Of a stretch of DNA of 43,470 nucleotides, positions 34,251 through 43,457 are shown piece by piece. The first letter of the stretch is position 1; each line of letters begins with the position of its first letter. The notes below the pieces were generated by a model. It saw only the letters and a program-made list of their open reading frames with translations. It did not search any database and was not told the origin of the DNA. The translations under genes and the position numbers were made by a program. The stretch spans positions 1 through 43,470 of the forward strand of contig CANDBZ010000004.1 in the NCBI GenBank assembly GCA_947383095.1. The letters run 5' to 3'. The stretch is from an uncultured Clostridia bacterium. GTDB taxonomy: Bacteria > Bacillota > Clostridia > Christensenellales > CAG-917.

Positions 34251-34769
34251 ATGCCGAAAAAATTAGGAAAACGCACAGACCAGAGAATGGCGATGCTCAA
34301 AAATCAGGTTTCCGAGCTCCTGTGGTACGGCGAGATCGAAACGACCGTCGACCGCGCAAAGGCGGTGAGAAGCCTTGCCGAGAAGTATATAACGATCGCA
34401 ATGAGAGCTTATAAGGACGACGTGAAGGTGACAAAAACCGTCACCAACACCAATGCAAAGGGCGAGAAATCCCAAGCGACGGTGGAATTCACAAACGACG
34501 GTCCTCAAAAGCTGACGGCACGTCGCAGACTTATGGCGGAGCTTGTCGACCTCAAGGAAATCAAGGGCGAGAAGGAGTCCAAGGCGGCTTTCAGAGCACG
34601 CATCAAGGACACGAAGCATCCTTTGATCGAGAAGATGTTCAAGGAGTACGCACCCAAGTACGACGCGCGTAAGGAGCAGCTTGGACAGGGCGGCGGTTAT
34701 ACGCAGATACTTAAGACCGGCAACCGTCGCGGCGACGCGGCAGAGACTTGCATCTTGAGATTGATCTGA
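34251..34769 (+). CDS. rplQ: 50S ribosomal protein L17 (bL17), long form
   Basis: At 172 aa it is about 50 residues longer than the common 115-130. The core RTDQRMAMLKNQVSELLWYG and the C-terminal GGGYTQILKTGNRRGDAAE are normal; extra residues lie at about 55-120, including a strand pair (KVTKTVTNTNAKGEKSQATV) and a charged helix. Similar long L17 proteins occur in other Clostridia. Last gene of the cluster, followed by a terminator. Confidence 0.96.
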   Translation: MPKKLGKRTDQRMAMLKNQVSELLWYGEIETTVDRAKAVRSLAEKYITIAMRAYKDDVKVTKTVTNTNAKGEKSQATVEFTNDGPQKLTARRRLMAELVDLKEIKGEKESKAAFRARIKDTKHPLIEKMFKEYAPKYDARKEQLGQGGGYTQILKTGNRRGDAAETCILRLI

Positions 34770-34783
34770 TCAAACCAAATAAT

Positions 34784-34813
34784 AAAACAGCGCTCGTATA
34801 AGCGCTGTTTTTA
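34784..34813. terminator. Bidirectional terminator after rplQ
   Basis: AAAACAGCGCT, CGTATA loop, AGCGCTGTTTT, flanked by A and T runs; serves rplQ and the converging XRE gene. Confidence 0.92.
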
Positions 34814-34828
34814 TTTGGCAAATTATAT

Positions 34829-35035
34829 TTATTCGGATATTCCGTCCGTCAAATCATCAAAAGCTATATCGAGCGTCCTCTCGATCGCGATGATGGTATA
34901 AAGAGTGGACTCCACGCGGTTGCATTCCCATTCGCTCACTCGCTGCTGTGAAGTTCCGATGGCTTTTGCAAACGCCGCCTGACTGTATCCGCACGCAATG
35001 CGTTCCTTTTTCAAATTTTCGCCGAATGAAGCCAT
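34829..35035 (-). CDS. Small XRE-family DNA-binding protein
   Basis: A 68-residue protein that is essentially one helix-turn-helix domain: FGENLKKERIACGYSQAAFA, then KAIGTSQQRVSEWE. The start at 35035 has GAGGTG upstream; a further ATG at 35059 does not. It is divergent from the broken zinc-ribbon gene and may regulate it or itself; there is no direct evidence for either. Confidence 0.85.
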   Translation of the reverse strand: MASFGENLKKERIACGYSQAAFAKAIGTSQQRVSEWECNRVESTLYTIIAIERTLDIAFDDLTDGISE

Positions 35036-35073
35036 ATTCACCTCACAGTTTGTTATCATTAAGGAGATTACAA

Positions 35074-35673
35074 ATGAACTGTAAACTGCATTCGGAAAAC
35101 CGCCGTACTGAACTGCGCCAAATGCGGCGCGGGCGCGTGCGAAAAATGCGCAAAACAGACGGAAAGCACGGGGGATTATTGCGTGAAATGCGCATATGAC
35201 GAGACCGTGAAGGACATTGCGTTCGACGAGGAATTGAGAGCGTCATACAAGCGGAGCAATGCTATATTGCTCACGGTATGGATAATCGGCGTATTGCTGT
35301 TTATCCCTGGCGTGATCGTTATTGCGGTGACCAATAATATGATCGGACTTATGCTTCTGCTTGCGGGTGTTTGTATAAGCGGCGTGCCTACGGCGATACA
35401 GTATTGGAAAAAGGGTGCGGAGGCGCATCGCGAATACGAAGACAGATTCGGCGAAACCTACCACGTCAGCGGAAACGGCGTATATAAAGAACAGGCCGGG
35501 GTTTCAGATTTGGATTTGCGTTTTTGGGACTGTTTCTCGGCTTGATGCTGGACCCAGGTATAATAATGAAAAATAAAAAATGCATAGACGAAATTGACGA
35601 GGAATTGAGCCAAATTAAACCAATAAAAGCCAATCTTGCCAAATTTTATAATGCAAACGTGCATAAAAAATAG
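35074..35673 (+). pseudogene. Zinc-ribbon (B-box-like) membrane protein gene with two apparent frameshifts
   Basis: A strong AAGGAGATT site precedes ATG 35074, which reads MNCKLHSEN and then leaves the conserved frame. From about 35101 a second frame reads AVLNCAKCGAGACEKCAKQ, later YCVKC, two membrane helices (LLTVWIIGVLLFIPGVIVIA and GLMLLLAGVCISGV) and a charged segment, stopping at 35545. From about 35490 a third frame reads a further hydrophobic helix (FGFAFLGLFLGLML), then DPGIIMKNKKCIDEIDEELS to TAG 35671. Joined, the pieces give a plausible C-x2-H, C-x2-C, C-x2-C, C-x2-C ribbon plus three helices. Removing one base near 35101 and shifting once more near the GGGG run at 35498-35501 restores one frame. 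Either gene decay or assembly error is possible. Confidence 0.7.
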
Positions 35674-35684
35674 ATATTAAATGA

Positions 35685-35709
35685 AAAAGCGTTGCGATGC
35701 AACGCTTTT
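35685..35709. terminator. Bidirectional terminator between the broken zinc-ribbon gene and ttcA
   Basis: AAAAGCGTTGC, GAT loop, GCAACGCTTTT, placed between convergent genes. Confidence 0.9.
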
Positions 35710-35710
35710 A

Positions 35711-36442
35711 TTATTTTTTAGGTTTTTCCCAGAGATTGTTTCTCTCCGGATTATATATTGCGCCGAGCATGCGGTCCTTTGCAAACGGGACGTCCTTGCA
35801 TATGCTTTTAATAAGCTCCTTGACGTATTCGCGCTTTGTAGCTTTGTTAGCGGGGCACGGATTGTGGACGAGCGGCATAGAAAGCCGCTCAACCGCGCTT
35901 TTTATGTCGCATTCTTCTATATATATGAGAGGACGTATCAATGAAACGCCCGATTGATCCATATACGCCGTGGGAGAGAAGCATGAAAATCTGCCCTCGT
36001 AAAGCAGAGACATCAGCATAGTTTCCGCAACGTCGTCGGCATTGTGACCGAGCGCGAGCTTGCCGCCGCCCAATTCGTTTATTTTGCCGTTGAGCGCGCC
36101 TCTTCGCATTTTCGCGCACAGCGAGCAGGGATTGCTTTCCTTGCGCGCGTCAAATATTATCTCTGCAATATCGGTTTTGACAATATGATGCGGCACTCCG
36201 ATCGCGGCGCAGCTTGCCGAAAGGGCGGACATTTCTTCCTTGCTCGTATCCTTTAGCCCCATATCTACCGTGATCGCTTCGAGCGCAAAGCTTTGCGGAG
36301 AAAATTTTTTGTATGCGGCGAGCGCGTTGAGAAGCAATACGCTGTCTTTTCCGCCCGAAAGCCCCACGTATATTTTGTCTCCTTCCGCTATCATGTCGTA
36401 ATCTTGTATAGCGCGTCTCATTGCGCCGAGAATTTTTTGCAT
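35711..36442 (-). CDS. TtcA-like tRNA 2-thiolation enzyme (PP-loop ATPase)
   Basis: The 243-residue product has the ATP-binding PP-loop SGGKDS (residues 29-34), a Cys106-x2-Cys109 pair and Cys196 in VHNPCPANK. This three-Cys set is the iron-sulphur site of the TtcA/TtuA group, which thiolates cytidine 32 or other tRNA bases. The start at 36442 has GGAG seven bases away and gives MQKILGAMRRAIQDYDM; an upstream extension to 36598 would run through the opposite promoter. The exact tRNA position modified cannot be inferred. Confidence 0.88.
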   Translation of the reverse strand: MQKILGAMRRAIQDYDMIAEGDKIYVGLSGGKDSVLLLNALAAYKKFSPQSFALEAITVDMGLKDTSKEEMSALSASCAAIGVPHHIVKTDIAEIIFDARKESNPCSLCAKMRRGALNGKINELGGGKLALGHNADDVAETMLMSLLYEGRFSCFSPTAYMDQSGVSLIRPLIYIEECDIKSAVERLSMPLVHNPCPANKATKREYVKELIKSICKDVPFAKDRMLGAIYNPERNNLWEKPKK

Positions 36443-36527
36443 TTTTTCTCCGAAATATAATAGATTTATATAGATTGAATTATACTTAACGGCACGCGCT
36501 AATGCAAGTGTAATAAGGCAATTAGCC

Positions 36528-36556
36528 TTGACATAATTTTTTGAGTCCTCTATACT
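36528..36556 (+). promoter_or_regulatory. Promoter of the COG2426 membrane protein gene
   Basis: TTGACA (36528-36533), 17 bp, TATACT (36551-36556); close to consensus. Confidence 0.75.
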
Positions 36557-36610
36557 TGATTGCATAAGGTCAAGTTGCACTTCGTCGCATGCAGGCAAAA
36601 GGAATATCGC

Positions 36611-37462
36611 ATGAATGAAATAATTACGTTTTTTCGCTCAATAATCGACAACGACTATCTTTTGTTGTATGTCATATCGATTATTCCCATTATAGAATTG
36701 AGAGGGGCGATTTTGTTTATGCCTGCCATGTTCAGCAGCTTGCAGGAGATGATCGCGGGTATGTTTTGCTGCGTAGCGGGATCCACGACCGTGATTTTGC
36801 CTTTGATATTGCTTGTGCGCCCGCTTATTCGCCGCATGAAACGGTCAAAATGGTTTTCAAAGATAGCCAAAAATATGGAAGCGTCGCTTGCGGACAGAGC
36901 GCAGTCGGCGTATAGTGAAGAGGATGAACTGCGAAAATCGCGCGAAATCGGCAAAAAAGGCAAAAAACGGCGCAGACCTTTGACTGCGGATACCAAAAAG
37001 TTTTTGGGATTATTTGCTTTTGTGGCTGTGCCGTTGCCGATGACGGGCGCTTGGACAGGCTCTTGCATAGGCAGTTTTTTGGACTTTCCTGTCTGGAAGG
37101 CGGCGTTAGCAGTGTTTTTCGGCAATATCGTGGCGGGTTCTATACTCACGGTAATAGCTTACTTCCTGCCGGACGAATATGCGGATTTGTTTTTGTACGG
37201 CTTTGTTATTCTTGCGATCGTTTTGGCCATCACGCTTTATTTTACGCGTTCCAAACGTATGGAAAGGAAGAGGGAAGCGGAGCTTGCCAAATATGCAGAT
37301 AAAAACGAATACGAGCTGGAGCTTTTGAAAAAGGAAGCGGATGAAAACGGCGATATGCTTATCAAAAGAGAGTATGTGGACGAAAACGGCGATAAACATA
37401 TCATCATCGGCAGAGACAGCAATAAAAACCGTCGCGCGATAGACGATGATGACGTAATTTAA
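36611..37462 (+). CDS. COG2426 (small multidrug export family, PF06695-like) membrane protein
   Basis: The 283-residue protein starts at 36611 behind AAAGGAAT; an earlier in-frame ATG at 36560 coincides with the transcript start. The halves hold IELRGAILFMPAMF and PLPMTGAWTGSCIGSFL, the paired re-entrant motifs of this DedA-related family, separated by a basic loop (residues about 80-130). The last 70 residues are hydrophilic and acidic-ended (AIDDDDVI). Transport function is presumed, not proven. Confidence 0.87.
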   Translation: MNEIITFFRSIIDNDYLLLYVISIIPIIELRGAILFMPAMFSSLQEMIAGMFCCVAGSTTVILPLILLVRPLIRRMKRSKWFSKIAKNMEASLADRAQSAYSEEDELRKSREIGKKGKKRRRPLTADTKKFLGLFAFVAVPLPMTGAWTGSCIGSFLDFPVWKAALAVFFGNIVAGSILTVIAYFLPDEYADLFLYGFVILAIVLAITLYFTRSKRMERKREAELAKYADKNEYELELLKKEADENGDMLIKREYVDENGDKHIIIGRDSNKNRRAIDDDDVI

Positions 37463-37475
37463 AAATCATATAATA

Positions 37476-37506
37476 AAAACCGCTTGCGTATGGCAAGCGG
37501 TTTTTT
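37476..37506. terminator. Bidirectional terminator between the COG2426 gene and fba
   Basis: AAAACCGCTTGC, GTATG loop, GCAAGCGGTTTT, between convergent genes. Confidence 0.92.
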
Positions 37507-37513
37507 GATTTCT

Positions 37514-38443
37514 TTAGGCTTTGTTGTTGCAGCCGAGCACGTCGACGATCTTGTGCTTGACGACCTGTTTGACCGCCTCTCTCGCCGGCCCGAGGTACTG
37601 TCTGGGGTCGAAGTGCGAGGGATTGAGGGCAAAGTGCTCGCGGATCGCGCCTGTGACCGCAAGACGCAAGTCGCTGTCGATGTTTATTTTGCAAACCGCC
37701 ATAGAAGCCGCTTTGCGAAGCATGTCCTCCGGCACGCCCTGCGCGCCCGGCATACTGCCGCCGTATTGGTTGACGATCTTCACAAGCTCTTGAGGGACGG
37801 AGGACGCGCCGTGAAGCACTATCGGGAAGCCTGGCAAACGGTTGCCGACTTCTTCGAGAATATCGAAGCGCAGCTGCGCCTGTCCTTTGAACTTGTATGC
37901 GCCGTGCGAGGTGCCTATCGCAATGGCAAGCGAGTCTACGCCGGTTTTGGAAACGAATTCCTGCACTTGATCGGGGTCGGTAAACGCGGCGTCCTTTGCC
38001 GCAACGTTTACGGCGTCCTCGATGCCCGCAAGTTTGCCGAGCTCCGCCTCGACGACCACGCCGTGATCATGGGCGTATTCGACGACCTGTTTGGTGATGT
38101 TGATATTTTCCGCAAACGGATGCGCGCTTGCATCGATCATGACGGATGTGAACCCGTTGTCTACGCAGTCCTTGCAAAGCGCAAAGCTGTCGCCGTGGTC
38201 GAGGTGAAGGCAGATGGGAAGTCCGCTCGTCTCAACGGCTGCTTCCACCATCTTGGTGAGATAAGTGGTGTTTGCGTATTTCCTTGCGCCTGCCGAAACT
38301 TGCAGTATGAGGGGGGCGTTTTCCTCCTTCGCCGCTTCAACGATACCCTGTATGATCTCCATATTGTTGACGTTGAAAGCGCCGATAGCATAGCCGCCCG
38401 CATAAGCTTTTTTGAACATTTCTGTTGATGTAACCAATGGCAT
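37514..38443 (-). CDS. fba: Class II fructose-1,6-bisphosphate aldolase
   Basis: Glycolytic and gluconeogenic zinc enzyme, 309 aa. Key segments: AIGAFNVNNMEIIQGIVEA, LHLDHGDSFALC (catalytic Asp and zinc His), the glutamate in VVEAELGKLAG, AIGTSHGAYKF and VLHGASSVP (zinc His residues). GGAGG precedes the ATG. It is a single-gene unit with its own promoter. Confidence 0.97.
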   Translation of the reverse strand: MPLVTSTEMFKKAYAGGYAIGAFNVNNMEIIQGIVEAAKEENAPLILQVSAGARKYANTTYLTKMVEAAVETSGLPICLHLDHGDSFALCKDCVDNGFTSVMIDASAHPFAENINITKQVVEYAHDHGVVVEAELGKLAGIEDAVNVAAKDAAFTDPDQVQEFVSKTGVDSLAIAIGTSHGAYKFKGQAQLRFDILEEVGNRLPGFPIVLHGASSVPQELVKIVNQYGGSMPGAQGVPEDMLRKAASMAVCKINIDSDLRLAVTGAIREHFALNPSHFDPRQYLGPAREAVKQVVKHKIVDVLGCNNKA

Positions 38444-38476
38444 AATATGTTGCCTCCATAGTTATTTTCATAAAGT

Positions 38477-38505
38477 ATTATACAACCGTACCGAAAAAAA
38501 TACAA
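38477..38505 (-). promoter_or_regulatory. Promoter of fba
   Basis: On the minus strand TTGTAT (38505-38500), 17 bp, TATAAT (38482-38477). Confidence 0.65.
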
Positions 38506-38768
38506 CCGTTTGCAATACAATTTCAATGCTTGAGAACCGCCCGCGCGCCTTGCACATAGTCCGCAGGATAACGAGCGTAGCCTATAAATCTGTCGAAAAC
38601 CCGTTTATCCCGGAGCATATCGTTTTAGAGGCGCGTGTCGCCATGCAATTTTTTTGCAAAAAGCCCAAATAAATTTGACGAAATTCGTTTGATTTGATAG
38701 AAATATTTGCATTGCGCGCAGCCTTTCGTATAGTTGAAATTTTGTATAAATATTCATTCGGGTATGCG

Positions 38769-38797
38769 TTTACAGATAATGGATAATATGCTAAAAT
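38769..38797 (+). promoter_or_regulatory. Promoter of the M29 aminopeptidase gene
   Basis: TTTACA (38769-38774), 17 bp, TAAAAT (38792-38797). Confidence 0.65.
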
Positions 38798-38834
38798 AAT
38801 ACGGTCGCGACGTCGTCGGGGCAAGAGGTGAAAT

Positions 38835-39953
38835 ATGATTGCTGACCAAAGACAGAAAAAATTGGCGGAGCTGCTTGCGGGCTATTCAGTAAAAGTGAGC
38901 AAGGGCGATAAGGTATGGATCGACGTCATCGGAGATTGCGGAACTTTGCCGCAATGCTTGGTGCGCGAGGTTTATAAGCGCGGAGGCATGCCCTTCGTCA
39001 ATATTATCGACAAGAGAATACTGCGTGAGGTGCTTTGCGGCGCGTCGACTGAAATGCTCGATATATGGGCGCAAAGAGACGCCGATTTTATGGACAAGAT
39101 GGATTGCTATATCGGCGTGCGCGGCGATGTCAACAGCTATGAATTGAGCGACGTCCCTCAAAGTAATATGCGCGAATACGAGAGACGGTACGGCGAGCCC
39201 GTGCACAGTCAAAGGCGCGTCGCACATACGAGATGGGTGATATTGCGATATCCCACTACGGGCATGAGCCAACTCGCGGGAATGTCTACCGAAGCGTTTG
39301 AGAATTATTATTTCGACGTATGCTGTTTGGATTACGAAAAAATGTCAAATGCGATGGAACCGCTTGTTAAACTGATGAATTCAACTGATAAAGTGCGTAT
39401 TGTGGCAAAAGACACTGATCTGACGTTCTCCATAAAGGGAATAGGCGCGATAAAGTGTGCGGGCGATTGCAATATTCCCGACGGCGAGGTTTATACCGCT
39501 CCCGTCAAAAACAGCGTGAACGGTCATATTCATTACAACGTGCCGTCCATTGAAAACGATTTCAAATTCGAGGACGTGCGGCTGGAATTTAAGAACGGCA
39601 AAATAGTGCGGGCTACTGCGAATAACAGCGAAAAGGCCAATGCGCTTTTCGACACCGACGATGGCGCGCGTTACGTAGGAGAATTCGCCATAGGAGTAAA
39701 TCCGTACGTCACGCATGCGATAGGCGATATCCTGTTTGACGAGAAGATAAGCGGCTCCATACACTTTACGCCCGGATGCTGCTATGACGACGCGTCAAAC
39801 GGGAATAAGAGCGCGTTGCATTGGGATTTGGTGCTTTGCCAAACGCCGGAGTACGGCGGCGGCGAGATTTGGTTTGACGACGTGCTTATCAGAAAGGACG
39901 GCGTTTTCGTGGTCAAAGAGCTGCGGGTGCTCAATCCGGATTCGTTGAAATAA
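38835..39953 (+). CDS. M29 family aminopeptidase
   Basis: The 372-residue cytoplasmic metallopeptidase matches the thermophilic aminopeptidase family. Expected metal-site segments are present: NIPDGEVYTAPV, YVGEFAIGVNPYVTH, DEKISGSIHFTPGC and ALHWDLVL. AGAGGTG lies ahead of the ATG. It releases N-terminal residues from peptides; preferred residues cannot be predicted. It is a single-gene unit bounded by promoter and terminator. Confidence 0.92.
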   Translation: MIADQRQKKLAELLAGYSVKVSKGDKVWIDVIGDCGTLPQCLVREVYKRGGMPFVNIIDKRILREVLCGASTEMLDIWAQRDADFMDKMDCYIGVRGDVNSYELSDVPQSNMREYERRYGEPVHSQRRVAHTRWVILRYPTTGMSQLAGMSTEAFENYYFDVCCLDYEKMSNAMEPLVKLMNSTDKVRIVAKDTDLTFSIKGIGAIKCAGDCNIPDGEVYTAPVKNSVNGHIHYNVPSIENDFKFEDVRLEFKNGKIVRATANNSEKANALFDTDDGARYVGEFAIGVNPYVTHAIGDILFDEKISGSIHFTPGCCYDDASNGNKSALHWDLVLCQTPEYGGGEIWFDDVLIRKDGVFVVKELRVLNPDSLK

Positions 39954-39977
39954 CCACGCGATTTACGACGATTTATC

Positions 39978-40008
39978 AAAGCCGCGGACATAAAGACCGC
40001 GGCTTTTT
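39978..40008 (+). terminator. Terminator after the M29 aminopeptidase gene
   Basis: AAAGCCGCGG, ACATAAAGA loop, CCGCGGCTTTTT. Confidence 0.92.
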
Positions 40009-40410
40009 AAGCGCGTGCTTATCCTAAATATATAATGCGCGCGTGCGCGCGAAAATCTATACGGATTGAATAATTATACAAAACATAAAAAAATATATAA
40101 AAAAATCGGCGATTTTTGTAAATTTTCGAATTTCAAAACCATGCAAGAAATTTATGCATAAAATACATTTGGAATGTATACTAAACAGTGAATTTATGCA
40201 CAAAGTCATATCAAAATGTATAAAATTGCAAATATTAAAACATTTTAAGGTGCGATTTTATAGCAAAAACAGTTGCGAAAAACGCATAACAGGGTGTAAA
40301 ATGAAACCCAAAATATATATATAAGCACACACGCGATAAAAAAATAATATTTTCACATTATACTTATTGGCGGTGAGCCTGCATAAAATACGGACCTTCG
40401 GAGGCTTCTG
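40009..40410. other. AT-rich region upstream of the subtilase gene
   Basis: About 400 bp without a gene. It contains an alternating GCGCGCGTGCGCGCG tract (40037-40051), a short palindrome AAAAATCG-G-CGATTTTT near 40097-40113, and a direct repeat AATTTATGCA at 40149-40158 and 40191-40200, 42 bp apart. Base composition differs sharply from the surrounding coding DNA. It probably holds the promoter and operators of the protease gene, but no promoter stands out. GGAGG lies just before the ATG. Confidence 0.5.
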
Positions 40411-43400
40411 ATGACAAGGACAAATAAGAGATTGAGCGCTATATCCTTGATATTGATCGCGGTATTGGTATTTACCGCAATTTTCAGCGTTTTGTTGACG
40501 GGAGGCAGCTCTGCTTCCGCAGTCAACGGCAATGCCGCTCAAACTCCGGTAAAAAATACTTTCGTGCAGTCCGACATGAATTTCGACTCCATTCGCGAGC
40601 AGTATTTGAAGCAAGAGCTGTTGCAAAAGAACATCGCTTCCTACGACGGTAAACGCTGGGTGATCGTCGATCTCGACGGCGATACGCTTTATGACCGTTT
40701 TGCCAAAAACACGCGTTACGACAGCTTCGCGGAGTATTCGCAAAGCGTCGAGGGCAGAACCGCGCAGGCGGATTTAAAGGCGGGACAGAGCGCTTTCCTT
40801 TCAAAGCTCGACAGACACGGTATAGAGTACGATTACAAATATTCGTACACGGCGATGAACAACGGCGTTGCGGTAAAGGTGGACGCGGCGGGTTATAATG
40901 CGATTGCGAAGATGAACGGCGTCAACGGCGTGTATTATTCCGAATCGTATGCCGTGCCCAAAGTCGCCACCACCAACAACGCAAACGTGTATACCACGGG
41001 TATTTACAATTCCAAGGATCTCGATTATAAGGGCGAGGGCATGGTCGTCGCCATTTTGGATACGGGTCTCGACTTCGAGCACGAGGCGTTTCAGGATATG
41101 CCGTCGCAGCCCGCTTGGGACAAGGCGTATGTCGAAAGCAGAGTGAAGGCAGGGCTTAAGGCGGTCGGCACGGCGGACGATTTCTATTACAACTCAAAGG
41201 TGCCGTTTGCATACGACTATGCGGACGACGATTCAAACGTTTATCCGTCCTATTCTTCGCACGGCACGCACGTTGCGGGTATTGTCGCAGGTAAGAGCGA
41301 ATTTGTCGTAAACGAGGAAACCGGCGAGAAATTTATCGGCGTAGCTCCCGAAGCGCAGCTTGTTATCTGCAAAGTGTTTACCGATAATCTCGACAGCGAT
41401 TCGCTGGGCGGCGCGGACACGATCGATATACTTGCCGCAATAAACGACTGCACGGTTTTGGGCGTCGACGTTATAAATATGAGTCTCGGCACTTCGGCTG
41501 GCTTCAGCGATGAAAAAAGCGACACTTATCTCAACGGCATTTACAGTGCGGTGAGAGAAGCTGGCATCAGCCTTATAGTCGCGGCGAGCAACGACTACAG
41601 CTCCGGCTTCGGCGGCGGCAACGGCACGAACCTCACGAGCAATCCGGACAGCGGCACGGTCGGCGCGCCCTCTACCTATCCCGCGGCGCTTTCGGTCGCG
41701 TCCATCAACGGGCAAAAATCCAGCTATATCACCGCCAACGACGATGAAAATCAAGTCGCTTTTATTACAAGATCAAGCGACCAATACGGCGTTGAGTTTG
41801 ACTTTATAGAGCAATTATATACTATTGCGGGCAAGCAAAAGGGACAGGATCTGCGTTTTAAATACGTCGTGATTTCGGGCGTTGGACGTCCTGCGGCGTA
41901 TACCTCTACGGTGAGAAGCCAGCTCAATCACGCGAACGCCGTCGGCGCGGGCTATGACGGCACGATCGCGCTTGTCAGACGCGGCGATACGACGTTTGCG
42001 GAAAAGGTCCAGGCGGCAATGAGCGCAGGCGCGGACGCTTGTATTATATACAACAATCTTGCGGGTACGATAAGAATGTCGCTCGGCGAGGTCGAAAACC
42101 CGATACCGACCTGTTCGATAACGATGGACGCCGGCAAGGTCTTTGTGGCAAACGCCGACGCCAATACCAACACGGGCGTTATCAACGTCAATTCCGACAT
42201 GGAAGCGGGTCCCTTTATGTCGGATTTCTCAAGCTGGGGTCCGACTCCGAGCCTCGAGCTCAAGCCGGAGATCACCGCGCACGGCGGCGAGATCACTTCC
42301 GCAGTTGCGGGCGGCTATGACAAATACAGCGGCACTTCCATGGCTGCGCCTAATATGGCGGGCGCGGTAGCGCTGTTGCGCCAATATCTCAAGAAGACCA
42401 ATCCCGACCTTTCGGGCAAGGAGCTGAACGCGCGAGTAAATCAAGTGCTTATGAGCACCGCCACCATCGCCAATAACGAGGAGGGAAATCCGTATTCCCC
42501 GAGAAAGCAGGGCGCGGGCCTTGCGGGCATTGCGGACGCTATCGCGGCCGAAGGCTACCTCACCGTTCTTGAAAAGGGCGAGGTAAGGGACAAAACCAAG
42601 ATCGAGCTTTATGACGATCCTGATAAAACGGGTATCTATACGCTTGAATTTGTTGTGAACAACACTACAAACAACGTGCAGACCTATATCCCGAGCGTAA
42701 ACGTAATGACGGAAACCGTTTCGTCCGACGAAAAGACCGTGGCGGAGAAGGCGTATCTGCTTACAAGCATGTGCAATATCCAGTATTATGCCGGCGCTAC
42801 CGCAAGCGAAATGACGGCGGTGAACGGCGTCGTTTCCGTCCCCGCAAAGTCTACGGTTTCTATGCGCATAGTGATAAATCTCAATCAACAGGCGAGAGAT
42901 TATCTCGACTCCAATTTCAAAAACGGCATGTACGTCGAGGGCTTTGTGTCTCTTGCGGCTACGGGCGCAACAAAGGTGACGCTCGGCTTGCCCTATCTCG
43001 CTTTCTACGGCGATTGGACGGACGCTCCCTTGTTTGACTACGATATGTACGAGCTTGCGGAGAGTGAGAAGGATACCAATATTCCCGCGGAGAACAAGCT
43101 CAAAGCAAGCGCCGCCGATACGAAGGTGTTGGGCAGATATTGGGGAGACAAGTATATCTGGTATCTCGGCACTTATGCATACGAACAGGATGAGGAAAAC
43201 GTGCAGGTTTATCCCGAGAGAGATAAAGTTGCGATTTCGATGTACGACGCGCCGAACGAGCGCACTATTTACGAGCTGTATATGGTGTATGCAGGCTTGT
43301 TGCGCTGCTCGGCATATATGGATATTGTGATCACCGACGCGACGACGGGAGACGTTATCTTCGAGCAACGTCAGGAAAACATAGGCAAATCCTATGCTGC

Positions 43401-43424
43401 GGGCGGCTCCAACCGCGGCGCACC
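40411..43424 (+). CDS. Secreted S8 (subtilisin-like) serine protease with PA domain, 3' end missing
   Basis: At least 1004 genuine residues. A signal peptide (Arg/Lys-rich start, hydrophobic 9-30, then SSASAVNGNA) is followed by a propeptide-like region to about 190. The catalytic triad is Asp217 (VVAILDTGLD), His284 (SSHGTHVAG) and Ser643 (SGTSMAAPNMAG), with oxyanion Asn394 (VAASND). A protease-associated insert (GTIALVRRGDTTFAEKVQ, AGADACIIYNN) lies at about 490-590. C-terminal beta domains of Fn3-like type follow. This layout is that of lactocepin/C5a-peptidase-like surface proteases that degrade external proteins. From codon 1005 the reading frame enters adapter sequence and its stop at 43444 is artificial, so cell-wall anchor or repeats may be missing. 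Confidence 0.95.
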
Positions 43425-43457
43425 AGATCGGAAGAGCGTCGTGTAGGGAAAGAGTGT
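43425..43457 (+). other. Illumina TruSeq adapter sequence (assembly artefact)
   Basis: The 33 bases start AGATCGGAAGAGCGTCGTGT and end AAGAGTGT, identical as far as I recall to the Illumina universal adapter. The protease frame through it reads PDRKSVV and stop. The last 13 bases of the window (43458-43470) are probably index or chimeric sequence. Confidence 0.93.

Larger units (their letters stand above)
38444..38834. other. Intergenic region between fba and the M29 aminopeptidase gene
   Basis: This 391-bp divergent region holds the fba promoter on its left and the aminopeptidase promoter on its right. Between about 38530 and 38760 I see no gene, RNA or repeat; frames there lack ribosome-binding sites and family resemblance. 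Confidence 0.6.

Noticed and set aside
38531..38768. Possible small genes between fba and the aminopeptidase gene.
   Set aside because: Frames lack ribosome-binding sites and show no recognisable features.
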